Origin: Gaiellales bacterium
GTDB lineage: Bacteria; Actinomycetota; Thermoleophilia; Gaiellales; JAICJC01
NCBI GenBank assembly: GCA_036273515.1
Contig: DASUHM010000016.1
Location: 37,032-101,031, forward strand
Direction: 5' to 3'
DNA: 64,000 bases
The position numbers were made by a program, and so were the translations under genes. The notes below the pieces were generated by a model that saw only the letters and a list, made by a program, of their open reading frames with translations, ran no database searches and was not told the DNA's origin. Of the stretch, positions 32,901 through 40,426 are shown piece after piece; within the stretch, counting starts at the first letter, position 1, and every line of letters starts with the position of its first letter.

Positions 32901-33118
32901 AGGCCGACGCCCTCCTGCGCGGCGCCGAGGCGCCGACGATCATCGCCGACCTCGCCGTCGTCCGCGCCCGCATCGCCGCTGCCGCCGGCGACCTGGGCGG
33001 CGCAGACCGCGAGCTCTCGTACGCCGCCCGGCTCTACCGCGAGAAGGGCAACGTCGTCTCCGACGGCCGCGTCGCCCAGCTCCGAGCGACGCTCGGGCTC
33101 GGCTCCGTCACCGCCTGA
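29978..33118 (+). CDS. Class III adenylate cyclase - AAA ATPase - TPR signalling protein
   Basis: A 1046-residue modular regulator. Residues 1-25 form a zinc ribbon (CPACGEEN...CGFCGT). A class III cyclase domain (about 37-205) has both metal Asp sites (FSDVAGST; KFIGDAVMAVFG), the substrate-specifying Lys and Asp (TGDAVNVAARLEQ) and the transition-state Arg, so it should be active on ATP. A STAND-like ATPase follows with GEAGVGKSRLL and LLVVMLDDLHWAEPT. The rest (about 600-1040) is TPR-like helical repeat. No DNA-binding domain is visible. Confidence 0.88.
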   Translation: MLVCPACGEENPPRFRLCGFCGTPLAAAPAVEVRKTVTIIFSDVAGSTALGERLDPESLREVMGRYFAVMSAAIERHGGTVEKFIGDAVMAVFGLPQAHEDDALRAVRAALDMRAGLDELNADLERDYGVTMANRTGVNTGEVVTDEAAGNQRLATGDAVNVAARLEQAAPAMETLLGALTHALVRDAVEAVPVEPLELKGKAERVPAYRLVGLASRERPAATPLIGRADELELLRRSVAEAEAAAGGRLVTVVGEAGVGKSRLLREFTEGLEASATVVRGRCLPYGDGITFWPIAEAVRGAAGITEDDATAAAREKVLRLSGGEVEVADRVASAIGLVPAVFAVEETFLGVRRLFEILAAGRLLVVMLDDLHWAEPTLLELIADVVERVRRPCLVVATARPEYVDREDAIADAPGRTRLMLERLPADAAAAMAEQLLGGGRIDPATVERIVTASDGNPLFVEQMAAMLDEQAPGVELDVPPTILALLAARLDRLAQPERAVLEPAAVAGLTFPRAAVTELVADEDRPHVPDRLATVERRHFIHAHSAVMGDPNSYQFEHILVRDAVYRRLLKRTRAQMHERFVAWADRVNGERAPEYAEITAYHLEQAHAYLADLGPLDDHGLELGRRAGERLAGAGQRAFARGDMPAAAGLLRRAVDLMPQLDPDRLGLLPDLGEALMDLGEFAEADRVLAGAIAAAETTGDHRLGAEARLGRLLVQLYGDEQEWGPKALREAERSIRIFELVGDQIGLAKAWRIMGSIHATALRYGHATVAVERAAACARQGGDLRQERRLMGAFTMACVFGPMPVPAAIERCCEIEAGSGGDHRTEGLALCARAQLEAMRGSFDDARVLYARARTVLTDVGGSVLGASTALDSSTVEMLAGDYAAAERELKRDSELLEAMGERYLLSTMEGVRAQALIALGRHDEAAAACARAAEAAAADDIESQVLVRSVRAELDLHAGRTAEAAAAAAEADALLRGAEAPTIIADLAVVRARIAAAAGDLGGADRELSYAARLYREKGNVVSDGRVAQLRATLGLGSVTA

Positions 33119-34045
33119 TCAGGTCCGCCAGCGGCCGTTGGTCGACGAGTTCGCGTCGATCTCGAGCGTGAAGTGGCCGGGCTTGACCTTGACGATCTTC
33201 CGCGCCGAGACGCACGGATCGGGCGATGCCACGCCGGGTGCGCCGGTGCAGGTCGGCACCAGGACGCCGTCGTGGAACAGCGGCAGCTTCAGCGCCTGCT
33301 TCTTGGTGATGTGGTGCCCGAGCTCGCTCGAGTCGAACAGGAACGTGAAGTGGAGCGGGTCGGTGACCGGGAACGGCGGCGCGTTGACCGTGACCACGGA
33401 GATCTGGCCGACACAGGTCGCGCCGGTCCCGCAGGCGTCCTGCGGGCTCGTCGCGGCGACCTCGGAGAGCGTCACGGGCACACCGCTCGGCGTCGAGGGG
33501 ACGTCGGCGGTCGTCGACTGCGGGTTCGCCGCGCTGGTCGTCGACCCGGTGCTCACGCTGCCGCCGGCCGGGGGCACGTACTCGGACACGCCGTTCGTCG
33601 ACTGCGCCTTCACCGTGACCGTCGTGTGGACGGGCAGGGTGATGTCGTCGGAGTCGTGATCCCCGTCGCTCGTCGTCCAGGTGACCGAGGAGTTGACGTC
33701 GCCGGTCGACGAGGGGACGCTCATGATGATCGTCGCCGACACGCTCGCGCCCGGCGCCAGGGTGCCGAACGTGCAGGTCGCGCCGCTGGACGGCGTGGTG
33801 CACGAGCCGGACGTGATGACGTTCGTGACGCTGAACCCGGCGGGGGCCGGCGCGTCAAGAGTCGTGTTCCGCAGCGACTGGGTGGTGCCGTTCGTGAACG
33901 TCGTGTCGTACGCGACGGACGTTCCGGCGGTGACCGGGTTCGGGGACCCGGAGAGCGTTGCGGTGGCGGTGCCGCCGGCGGACGCCGGTGCGGTCATGGC
34001 GAGCAGGGCGGCGAGAGCGATGAGCAGGGTGAAGTATCGGCGCAT
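33119..34045 (-). CDS. Secreted DUF11-like repeat protein
   Basis: A 308-residue exported protein. ATG at 34045 starts a clear signal peptide (MRRYFTLLIALAALLAMTAP, cleavage after ASA). A DUF11-type beta-sandwich follows (about 30-140: SGSPNPVTAGTSVAYD and CTFGTLAPGASVSATI). The rest is Ser/Thr/Pro-rich with paired cysteines (TCVGQ; PTCTGA). No transmembrane anchor or sorting signal is seen. GGTGG precedes the ATG. Its stop and the cyclase stop form the palindrome TGATCA. Confidence 0.8.
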   Translation of the reverse strand: MRRYFTLLIALAALLAMTAPASAGGTATATLSGSPNPVTAGTSVAYDTTFTNGTTQSLRNTTLDAPAPAGFSVTNVITSGSCTTPSSGATCTFGTLAPGASVSATIIMSVPSSTGDVNSSVTWTTSDGDHDSDDITLPVHTTVTVKAQSTNGVSEYVPPAGGSVSTGSTTSAANPQSTTADVPSTPSGVPVTLSEVAATSPQDACGTGATCVGQISVVTVNAPPFPVTDPLHFTFLFDSSELGHHITKKQALKLPLFHDGVLVPTCTGAPGVASPDPCVSARKIVKVKPGHFTLEIDANSSTNGRWRT

Positions 34046-34094
34046 GCAGCCACCTTGCCATAACGGGTGAAGTCGTGTCAAGAACAAATGAGCA

Positions 34095-35276
34095 TCAAGC
34101 GAGGTCGGCAACGGCCGCCAGGAACGCCTCGATCTCGTCCATCGTGTTGTAGTGCACCGCGCCCACCCTCACCGCCCCGCCGGAGTCCTCCAGGCCGAGG
34201 CGCTGCATCAGTTCGAGCGCGTAGTAGTTGCCGTCCCAGACGAAGATGCCGCGCTGCCCGAGGGCCGCCGACACCTCGGCCGGAGCCCGTCCCGCGATGT
34301 TGAACGTGGCGGTCGGGACGCGCCGGTCGAGATCGTGTGTTCCGTAGACCGTCACGCCGTCGATCGAGCGCAGGCCGTCGAGCAGGCGCGCGCCCAGGCC
34401 GCGCTCGTAGGCGGCGACCGCGTCCATCCCGAGCGACTGCAGATATCCGACCGCGGCGGCCGTGCCGGCGATGCCCTCGAGGTTGACGGTGCCGGTCTCC
34501 CACGAGTGCGGGATCTCGTTTGGCGCCGGGCGCACCTTGTACGGCCGGTGCCGCTCGAGCAGCTCGGCCCGCCCGAACAGGATGCCGACGTGCGGCCCGA
34601 AGAACTTGTACGCGGAGCAGACGAGGAAGTCGCAGCCCACCGCCGCGACGTCGATCCGCCCGTGCGGCGCGTAGTGGACGGCGTCCACGTAGGAGATCGC
34701 CCCCGCCTCCCGGCAGAGGGCGCACAGCGCGGCGACGTCGTTGACCGTGCCCGAGCCGTTCGACGCCCATCCGAAGGCCGCCACCCGGGTGCGCTCGCCG
34801 AGGAGCCCGGCGAACACGTTCGGGTCGATGACGCACACCTCGGGGTCGATGCCGACCTGGCGCACGACCACGCCCCGGTCTTCGGCCGCGAGCAGCCACG
34901 GGGCGACGTTCGCGTCGTGGTCGAGTCCGGTCACGAGCACCTCGTCGCCCGGCCCGAGGTCGCGGAAGAGCGTGCGCGACGCATGCATCGTGAGCGTCGT
35001 CATGTTGGCGCCGAAGGCGATCTCGTCCGCGCCGGCGCCGAGGAACGCGGCCACCTGCGCCCGGGCCTCGGCCAGGATGCGGTCGGACGCGACCGACGTC
35101 TCGAAGGGCCCGCCCAGGTTGGCGTTGGAGTCGCGGTAGTAGTCGGCGATCGCGGCGTACACGGACTCGTGCACCTGCGTCCCGCCGGGGTTGTCCAGGT
35201 AGATGCGGTCGTCGCGGAGCGACGGGAACCCTGACCGGATCACGGCCGGGTCGAGGAGGGTGGCGATCTCGTTCAT
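34095..35276 (-). CDS. Class V aminotransferase, cysteine-desulfurase-like
   Basis: PLP fold-type I enzyme of 393 residues. The Schiff-base lysine is K224 in CSAYKFFGPHVG. Other motifs are YLDNPGGTQVHESV and the glycine-rich WETGTVNLEGIAG. The pattern fits the cysteine desulfurase-like subfamily, which lacks the usual SufS context; no suf or isc gene is nearby. ATG at 35276 has TAGACT exactly 7 nt upstream. Confidence 0.85.
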   Translation of the reverse strand: MNEIATLLDPAVIRSGFPSLRDDRIYLDNPGGTQVHESVYAAIADYYRDSNANLGGPFETSVASDRILAEARAQVAAFLGAGADEIAFGANMTTLTMHASRTLFRDLGPGDEVLVTGLDHDANVAPWLLAAEDRGVVVRQVGIDPEVCVIDPNVFAGLLGERTRVAAFGWASNGSGTVNDVAALCALCREAGAISYVDAVHYAPHGRIDVAAVGCDFLVCSAYKFFGPHVGILFGRAELLERHRPYKVRPAPNEIPHSWETGTVNLEGIAGTAAAVGYLQSLGMDAVAAYERGLGARLLDGLRSIDGVTVYGTHDLDRRVPTATFNIAGRAPAEVSAALGQRGIFVWDGNYYALELMQRLGLEDSGGAVRVGAVHYNTMDEIEAFLAAVADLA

Positions 35277-35283
35277 GACGCGG

Positions 35284-35293
35284 AGTCTACGAT
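35284..35293. promoter_or_regulatory. Overlapping divergent -10 elements
   Basis: Minus strand TAGACT (35289-35284) and plus strand TACGAT (35288-35293) overlap by 2 bp. Each is exactly 7 nt from its start codon (35276 and 35301). The whole gap between the two genes is 24 bp. Confidence 0.55.
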
Positions 35294-35300
35294 GCCGCGC

Positions 35301-36704
35301 ATGAGGCTCGTCATCCTTGGCGGCGGACCGGCCGGATACGCCGCCGCCACCACCGCCGCGCACCTGGGCGCCGACGTCACCCTGGTCGAGGACATGTCGC
35401 TCGGCGGCAACTGCACGATGACCGACGCCATCCCGTCGAAGACGCTCCTGACGACGGCCGACGCCGTGCTCGAGGTCGCCCGCGCCGAGGAGGACGGGCT
35501 CGACTTCTCCCACGGCTATCCGTCGGTCAACCTGCGCCGCACGCTCGCCCGGGCGCGCGCGGTTGCCCTGCACCAGAGCCGAGGCGTGCGCGAGCGCATG
35601 GACGGCGTGAACGTGCGCGTGCTCCCGGGCCGCGGCCGCGTCACCGGCGCGAACGAGCTGGTGGCGAACGTCGACGGGCGCGACCACGTGCTCGAATTCG
35701 ACGCGCTCCTGATCTGCACCGGGGCGTCGCCGTACGTGCCGCCGTTCGCGCGGCCGGACGCGCACCGGGTGCTCACGACCCGGCAGGTGTTCGACCTGCG
35801 CGAGATGCCGGAGCACCTGGTCGTGCTCGGCGCCGGCCCGACCGGCTGCGAGTTCGCCGACTTCTTCTCCCGCTGCGGCTCGCACGTGACGCTCGTCTCG
35901 GCCCGCGACCAGCTGCTGCCGAACGACGACCCCGACCTGGCGGAGGTGCTCGAGGAGGTGTTCCTGCGCCGCGGGCTCGACGTGATGAAGAACGGCCGCG
36001 CGGCCGCCATCGACTGCGAGGATCCCGACGAGGTGCGGCTCGTCCTCGAGGACGGCCGCGACCTGCGCTGCTCGCACGCCCTGCTCTGCATCGGCATGCG
36101 CCCGAACACGTCGGGGCTCGGCCTCGAGCAGGCGGGCGTCACGATCGCCCACCGGGGCACGCTCCCCGCCGACGAGTTCTGCCGCACGAACGTCCCCCAC
36201 ATCTACGCGTGCGGCGACGTCACCGGCCAGGTCATGCTCGCGAACACGGCCTCGCTGCACGGCCGCACCGCGGCGCTCCACGCGCTCGGCGTCTCCGTCG
36301 ACCCGGTCGCCTACACCGGCGTCGCCTGGTGCGTCTTCACGCGGCCGGAGATCGCCAAGGCGGGCATCTCCGAGCGCCAGGCCCGGCTCGACGGCGTGCC
36401 GGTGCAGGTGACCAAGCATCTCGTGCGCGCGAACCCGCGGGCGGTGATGCAGGGCGAGACCGACGGCATCATCAAGCTGCTCTCCGATCCCGACGACGGC
36501 ACCATCCTGGGCGGCGCGATGGTCGGCTTCCGGGCCTCCGAGGTGATCACGGCGGTCGCCCTGGCGGTGCACGCGCGGCTCTCGGTGCAGGTGCTGGCCG
36601 AGACGGCCGCCGTCAACCCGTCGATGTCGGAGAGCCTGCAGCGCGCCGCCGAGAAGGCGGCCGAGGGCATGCTCGGCATCTCACGAGTGACGCTCTCCGG
36701 CTAG
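35301..36704 (+). CDS. Pyridine nucleotide-disulfide oxidoreductase family protein with incomplete redox centre
   Basis: FAD/NAD(P)H flavoprotein of 467 residues in the lipoamide-dehydrogenase family. FAD motif LGGGPAGYAAA is at 6-16; the NAD motif is VVLGAGPTGCEFADFF; the second FAD motif is YACGDVTG. The redox centre reads GGNCTMTDAIPSK: C38 is present but the second Cys is Ala43. The C-terminal catalytic His is Asn439 (NPSMSE). It therefore cannot act as a normal dithiol reductase; an LpdA-type quinone reductase or transhydrogenase-like role fits better. Start 35301 is chosen from the TACGAT-N7-ATG context; an ATG at 35292 is also in frame. Confidence 0.85.
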   Translation: MRLVILGGGPAGYAAATTAAHLGADVTLVEDMSLGGNCTMTDAIPSKTLLTTADAVLEVARAEEDGLDFSHGYPSVNLRRTLARARAVALHQSRGVRERMDGVNVRVLPGRGRVTGANELVANVDGRDHVLEFDALLICTGASPYVPPFARPDAHRVLTTRQVFDLREMPEHLVVLGAGPTGCEFADFFSRCGSHVTLVSARDQLLPNDDPDLAEVLEEVFLRRGLDVMKNGRAAAIDCEDPDEVRLVLEDGRDLRCSHALLCIGMRPNTSGLGLEQAGVTIAHRGTLPADEFCRTNVPHIYACGDVTGQVMLANTASLHGRTAALHALGVSVDPVAYTGVAWCVFTRPEIAKAGISERQARLDGVPVQVTKHLVRANPRAVMQGETDGIIKLLSDPDDGTILGGAMVGFRASEVITAVALAVHARLSVQVLAETAAVNPSMSESLQRAAEKAAEGMLGISRVTLSG

Positions 36705-37462
36705 AGCTCGATCGTCACGCCGGGCGATGCCAGGTCGATCGGCCCGGCGTACTCCGAGCGGGCCATCTCGAGCACTCGCTCGGCCCCGATCTCCATCGGC
36801 ACGTGAGCGAGCAGCAGCCGGGAGGCGCCGGCCCGGGTCGCCTCGCGGCCCGCCTCGGCGGCGTCCATGTGGCCGCGCTCGCCGGCATCGTCCAGGGCCG
36901 CGTCCGCCAGGGCCGCCTCGCACACGAAGAGGTCGGCGCCGCGGGCGAAGCGGGCCAGCCGCTCGATCGGGGCGGTGTCGGCCGAGTAGCAGATGGTCTT
37001 CGTCGGGCCGTCGATCCGGATTGCGTAGCAGGTGGTGTAGTGCTTGGTCGGGGCGAACGAGAGCCGCAGGTCGCCCACGCGCAGGTCGGCCAGCGGGTCG
37101 TACTCGAAGATCTGCCAGGCCGCCTCGAACGTCTCCACCGACCCGTCCCACACCGACGCGACCGTGTCCAGGACGGCCCGCCCGCCCGGCGGCAGGTACA
37201 GGTTCGCGTGCGGCCGGTCGGCCCACGACCCGTAGCGGTGGGCGTAGTGCAGCGGCACGAGATCGAACCAGTGGTCGGCGTGGAAGTGGCTGATGACGAT
37301 GTCCGTCAGCGGCCCCGGGTCGTTCGCGCGCAGCTCGGTGGCGACCCCCGAGCCGCAGTCGACCAGCATCCGCACCTGCCCGGTCTCGACCAGGTAGCCG
37401 CTCGCGGCCTGGCCCGGGTTCGGCCAGGCGGGGCTGCCGCCCAGGACCGTGAAGCGCAGCAC
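36701..37462 (-). CDS. Metallo-beta-lactamase-fold hydrolase
   Basis: A 253-residue MBL-fold protein. Zinc motif HFHADH follows IVISHFHADHWFDLVPLHYA. Later metal ligands are likely Asp in CYSADTAPIE and His in LLLAHVPME. It resembles RNase Z/CAMP-phosphodiesterase-like members. GTG at 37462 has TGAGG upstream overlapping the fabI stop, so it is co-transcribed with fabI. Its TAG lies in a CTAG shared with the convergent flavoprotein gene. Confidence 0.85.
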   Translation of the reverse strand: MLRFTVLGGSPAWPNPGQAASGYLVETGQVRMLVDCGSGVATELRANDPGPLTDIVISHFHADHWFDLVPLHYAHRYGSWADRPHANLYLPPGGRAVLDTVASVWDGSVETFEAAWQIFEYDPLADLRVGDLRLSFAPTKHYTTCYAIRIDGPTKTICYSADTAPIERLARFARGADLFVCEAALADAALDDAGERGHMDAAEAGREATRAGASRLLLAHVPMEIGAERVLEMARSEYAGPIDLASPGVTIEL

Positions 37463-37469
37463 GAGAGCC

Positions 37470-38246
37470 TCAGATGCCCATCGCGTGGTAGCCGGAGTCG
37501 ACGTAGAGGACGGTGCCCGTCACCATCTCCGACATCGGGCTGCACAGGTAGAGGGCAGCCTGGCCGGCATCGGTCGCCTGGATGTTCTTCCGCAGCGGCG
37601 TGCGCTGCTCGATGACGCCCTCCATCTCCTTGAACCCGGCGATGCCGGCCGACGCCAGCGTCCGCACCGGGCCGGCGGACACGGCGTTCACGCGGACGCC
37701 GTTCGGCCCGAGCTCCCAGGCCAGGTAGCGGACGGCGCACTCGAGGGCGGCCTTCGCGCTGGCCATGATGTTGTAGCCGGGGAAGGCGCGCTCGCTGGCC
37801 ATGTAGGTCATCGTCACGATGGCGCCGCCGCCGCGGTCGGCCATGAGCGGCTCGGCCCGCTTCGCCATCGCGATCAGCGAGTAGGCCGAGATGTCGTGCG
37901 CCACCCGGAAGGCCTCGCGGGACGTGTCGACGTAGCGCTCGGTGAACGTCTCCTGCGGGGCATAGGCGATCGAGTGCACCAGGATGTCGAGGCCGCCCGA
38001 GTCCGCCACCGAGGCGAAGGCGCGGTCGATGCTGGCGTCGTCGGACACGTCGCAGTCGACGACCGTGCTCGATCCCACCTCGGCCGCGAGCTTCTCGACC
38101 CCGCCCTGCAGGCGCTCGCCCTGGTAGGTGAAGGCGAGCTCGGCCCCGGCGCCGTGGAGCGCCTGTGCGATCGCCCAGGCGATCGAGCGCTTGTTCGCCA
38201 CCCCGGCGACGAGCGCGCGCTTGCCCTCCAAGAGACCTGCGGTCAC
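37470..38246 (-). CDS. fabI: Enoyl-[acyl-carrier-protein] reductase (NADH)
   Basis: SDR enzyme for the last step of fatty-acid elongation; 258 residues. NAD motif GVANKRSIAWAIA; catalytic Tyr158 and Lys165 in YNIMASAK with further Tyr148. Substrate loop TLASAGIAGF. GTG at 38246 has GGGAGGG upstream, a strong ribosome site. It precedes the MBL gene. The acyl-CoA ligase ends 37 bp upstream on the same strand. Confidence 0.94.
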   Translation of the reverse strand: MTAGLLEGKRALVAGVANKRSIAWAIAQALHGAGAELAFTYQGERLQGGVEKLAAEVGSSTVVDCDVSDDASIDRAFASVADSGGLDILVHSIAYAPQETFTERYVDTSREAFRVAHDISAYSLIAMAKRAEPLMADRGGGAIVTMTYMASERAFPGYNIMASAKAALECAVRYLAWELGPNGVRVNAVSAGPVRTLASAGIAGFKEMEGVIEQRTPLRKNIQATDAGQAALYLCSPMSEMVTGTVLYVDSGYHAMGI

Positions 38247-38283
38247 GTGACCCTCCCAGCGTCGACGGCCTGCGAGCCTAGCA

Positions 38284-40155
38284 TCACCGCGCCGCGGCGA
38301 CCTGCGCGAGCACGCCCGGATCCTCGATCGACGACGTGTCGCCGATGTCGGCGCCGAGCGCCGCGGCGCGCACCGCGCGGCGCACGATCTTGGCCGAGCG
38401 CGTCTTGGGGAGGCCGGTCACGAAGCCGATCCGGGCGGGCGCGAACGCCTTTCCCAGCACCGTCGTGACGGCCGCAGAGACCTCGGCCCGCAGCTCGTCG
38501 CCCGGCTCGAACCCGGGGCGCAGGACGCAGTAGAGCCAGGCCACCTCGCCCTTCACGTCGTCCGGCATCCCGATCGCGCAGGCCTCGGCGACGGCGGGAT
38601 GGGCGACGGCCGCCGACTCGAACTCGGCCGGCCCGATCCGCTTGCCGGCGATGTTCAGCGTGTCGTCGGAGCGGCCGTGCAGGTACCAGCAGCCGTCCTC
38701 GTCGACCGAGGCCCAGTCCCCGTGCGCCCAGATACCGGGCCAGCGCGACCAGTACGCCTCGAGGTACCGGTCGGGGTCGCCCCACACGCCGCGGGTCATG
38801 CTCGGCCAGGGCTTGCGGCAGACGAGCTCGCCCACCTCGCCGGCCGGCACGTGGTTGCCGGCGGCGTCGACCACGTCCATCGCCATGCCGAGCGCGGGCG
38901 CGCCCAGGGTGCACTCCTTCAGCGGCATGACCGGCATCGGCGACAGGAAGCACGCGCCCACCTCGGTGCCGCCGGAGAGGTTGATGATCGGGCAGCGGCC
39001 CTCGCCGACCACCGCGTGCAGCCACCGGTACGGGTCGGGGTTCCAGGGCTCGCCGGTCGAGGCCAGGATCCGAAGCGACGAGCGGTCGTGCCGGGTGGCG
39101 GGCTCGTCGCCGTGGGGGACGAGGGCGCGGATGAGCGTCGGCGAGACGCCGAGGACGCTGATGCGGTGGCGCTCGACCATGTCCCACAGCCGGTCCGGGC
39201 CGGGGTAGTCCGGCGCGCCCTCGCTGATGACGAGGGTCGCCCCCAGCGCCCCGGCGCCGACCACCTCGAGCGGCCCCATGATCCAGCCCATGTCGGTCAC
39301 CCACATGAAGCGGTCGTCCGTCCCGATGTCGAGCTGGAACGCGCACTCCTCGGCGATCTTGACCAGGAAGCCGCCGTGCACGTGGACGGCGCCCTTGGGC
39401 CGTCCGGTCGTGCCCGACGTGTAGATCACCATCACCGGCGTCTCGGGGTCGAGCTCCGGCGCGGCCAACTCGGGGCTCTGGCGGCCGACCAGCTCGCCCC
39501 AGGGGTGGTCGCGGCCGGAATGCCTCTCGACCTCGGCGCCGAGCCGCGACCAGACGACCACCGACCGCACCGTCGGCGCCGACCTGACCGCCTCGTCGGC
39601 GATCGCCTTCATCGACACCGGCCGGCCCCGCCGCGGCACCGCGTCGGCGGTGAGCAGCGCGACGGCGCTCGCGTCGGCCAGCCGGGCGGCGACGGCGGGC
39701 GCGGCGAACCCGGAGAAGATGGGGACGACGATCGCGCCGATCTTGGCGATGGCGTGGAACCCCGCGACGACCTGGATCGACATGGGCAGGAAGAGGCCGA
39801 CGGCGTCGCCGCGGCGCACGCCGAGCTCGAGCAGGGCGTTCGCGAGCCGGTTCACCTCGGCCTCGAGCTGCGCGTAGGTGACCGTCTCGACGCGGCCGCC
39901 CTCGCTCTCCCAGATGACGGCCGGGCGCTGCGGCGCAGTGCGCGCGTGCCGGTCGACGCAGTTGTGGGCCAGGTTGACGGTGCCGCCGGTGAACCAGCGC
40001 GGCCACTGCGGCCCCCGCGAATCGTCCAGGACGCGGTCGTAGGCTCTGAAGAACTCGATTCCGAGGTAGCGGACGGCGGCGTCCCAGAACCACTCGACGT
40101 CGTCCTGGCTCTTGCGGACGAGCTCGTGCCAGTCGGCGATGCCGTGTTCGCGCAT
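38284..40155 (-). CDS. Acyl-CoA synthetase, acetyl/acetoacetyl-CoA ligase-like
   Basis: Adenylate-forming ligase of 623 residues from the first legal start. ATP-binding motif VIYTSGTTGRPKGAV; adenylation motifs NLSGGTEVG and WAHGDWASV; C-terminal catalytic Lys in LPKTRSAKIVRR. The frame stays open upstream of ATG 40155 and encodes conserved-looking N-terminal residues (ARYIWEPSADTIERA), but no ATG, GTG, TTG or CTG exists before the stop at 40246-40248. The real start may be ATC at 40224, 7 nt after a TAGCAT hexamer. See findings. Confidence 0.88.
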   Translation of the reverse strand: MREHGIADWHELVRKSQDDVEWFWDAAVRYLGIEFFRAYDRVLDDSRGPQWPRWFTGGTVNLAHNCVDRHARTAPQRPAVIWESEGGRVETVTYAQLEAEVNRLANALLELGVRRGDAVGLFLPMSIQVVAGFHAIAKIGAIVVPIFSGFAAPAVAARLADASAVALLTADAVPRRGRPVSMKAIADEAVRSAPTVRSVVVWSRLGAEVERHSGRDHPWGELVGRQSPELAAPELDPETPVMVIYTSGTTGRPKGAVHVHGGFLVKIAEECAFQLDIGTDDRFMWVTDMGWIMGPLEVVGAGALGATLVISEGAPDYPGPDRLWDMVERHRISVLGVSPTLIRALVPHGDEPATRHDRSSLRILASTGEPWNPDPYRWLHAVVGEGRCPIINLSGGTEVGACFLSPMPVMPLKECTLGAPALGMAMDVVDAAGNHVPAGEVGELVCRKPWPSMTRGVWGDPDRYLEAYWSRWPGIWAHGDWASVDEDGCWYLHGRSDDTLNIAGKRIGPAEFESAAVAHPAVAEACAIGMPDDVKGEVAWLYCVLRPGFEPGDELRAEVSAAVTTVLGKAFAPARIGFVTGLPKTRSAKIVRRAVRAAALGADIGDTSSIEDPGVLAQVAAAR

Positions 40156-40236
40156 GAAGGCGGTCGCCCGGGCGCGCTCGATCGTGTCGGCGGAGGGCTC
40201 CCAGATGTAACGTGCATCGCCGATGGCGAGGATGCT

Positions 40237-40399
40237 AGTGGGTCGTCAGGCGACGTTGTTGGTGTCGACGGCGAGCGAAACCCGAGCAGCGCAAGGACGC
40301 AGGGAGCTCCGATACTTGGCGTATCGGAGCGACCGAGGACGCCGCGATGCGACGGGTTGCAGCCGCCGGAACCCGGCGAATGTCGCCTGACGATCCACT
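40237..40399. repeat. 163-bp imperfect palindromic element
   Basis: Two arms of equal length surround a 5-base loop. Outer perfect repeat: TCGTCAGGCGAC (40243-40254) and its complement (40382-40393). With two mismatches this extends to 21 bp at each end (40237-40257 and 40379-40399). At the apex GCTCCGATAC and GTATCGGAGC flank TTGGC. Inner blocks such as AACCCG/CGGGTT also pair. It lies between divergent genes and contains no ORF. It could be a MITE/REP-like mobile repeat or a structured RNA. Confidence 0.7.
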
Positions 40400-40426
40400 G
40401 ATGCGTGCCCGCCGGGCCGGGTGTTC

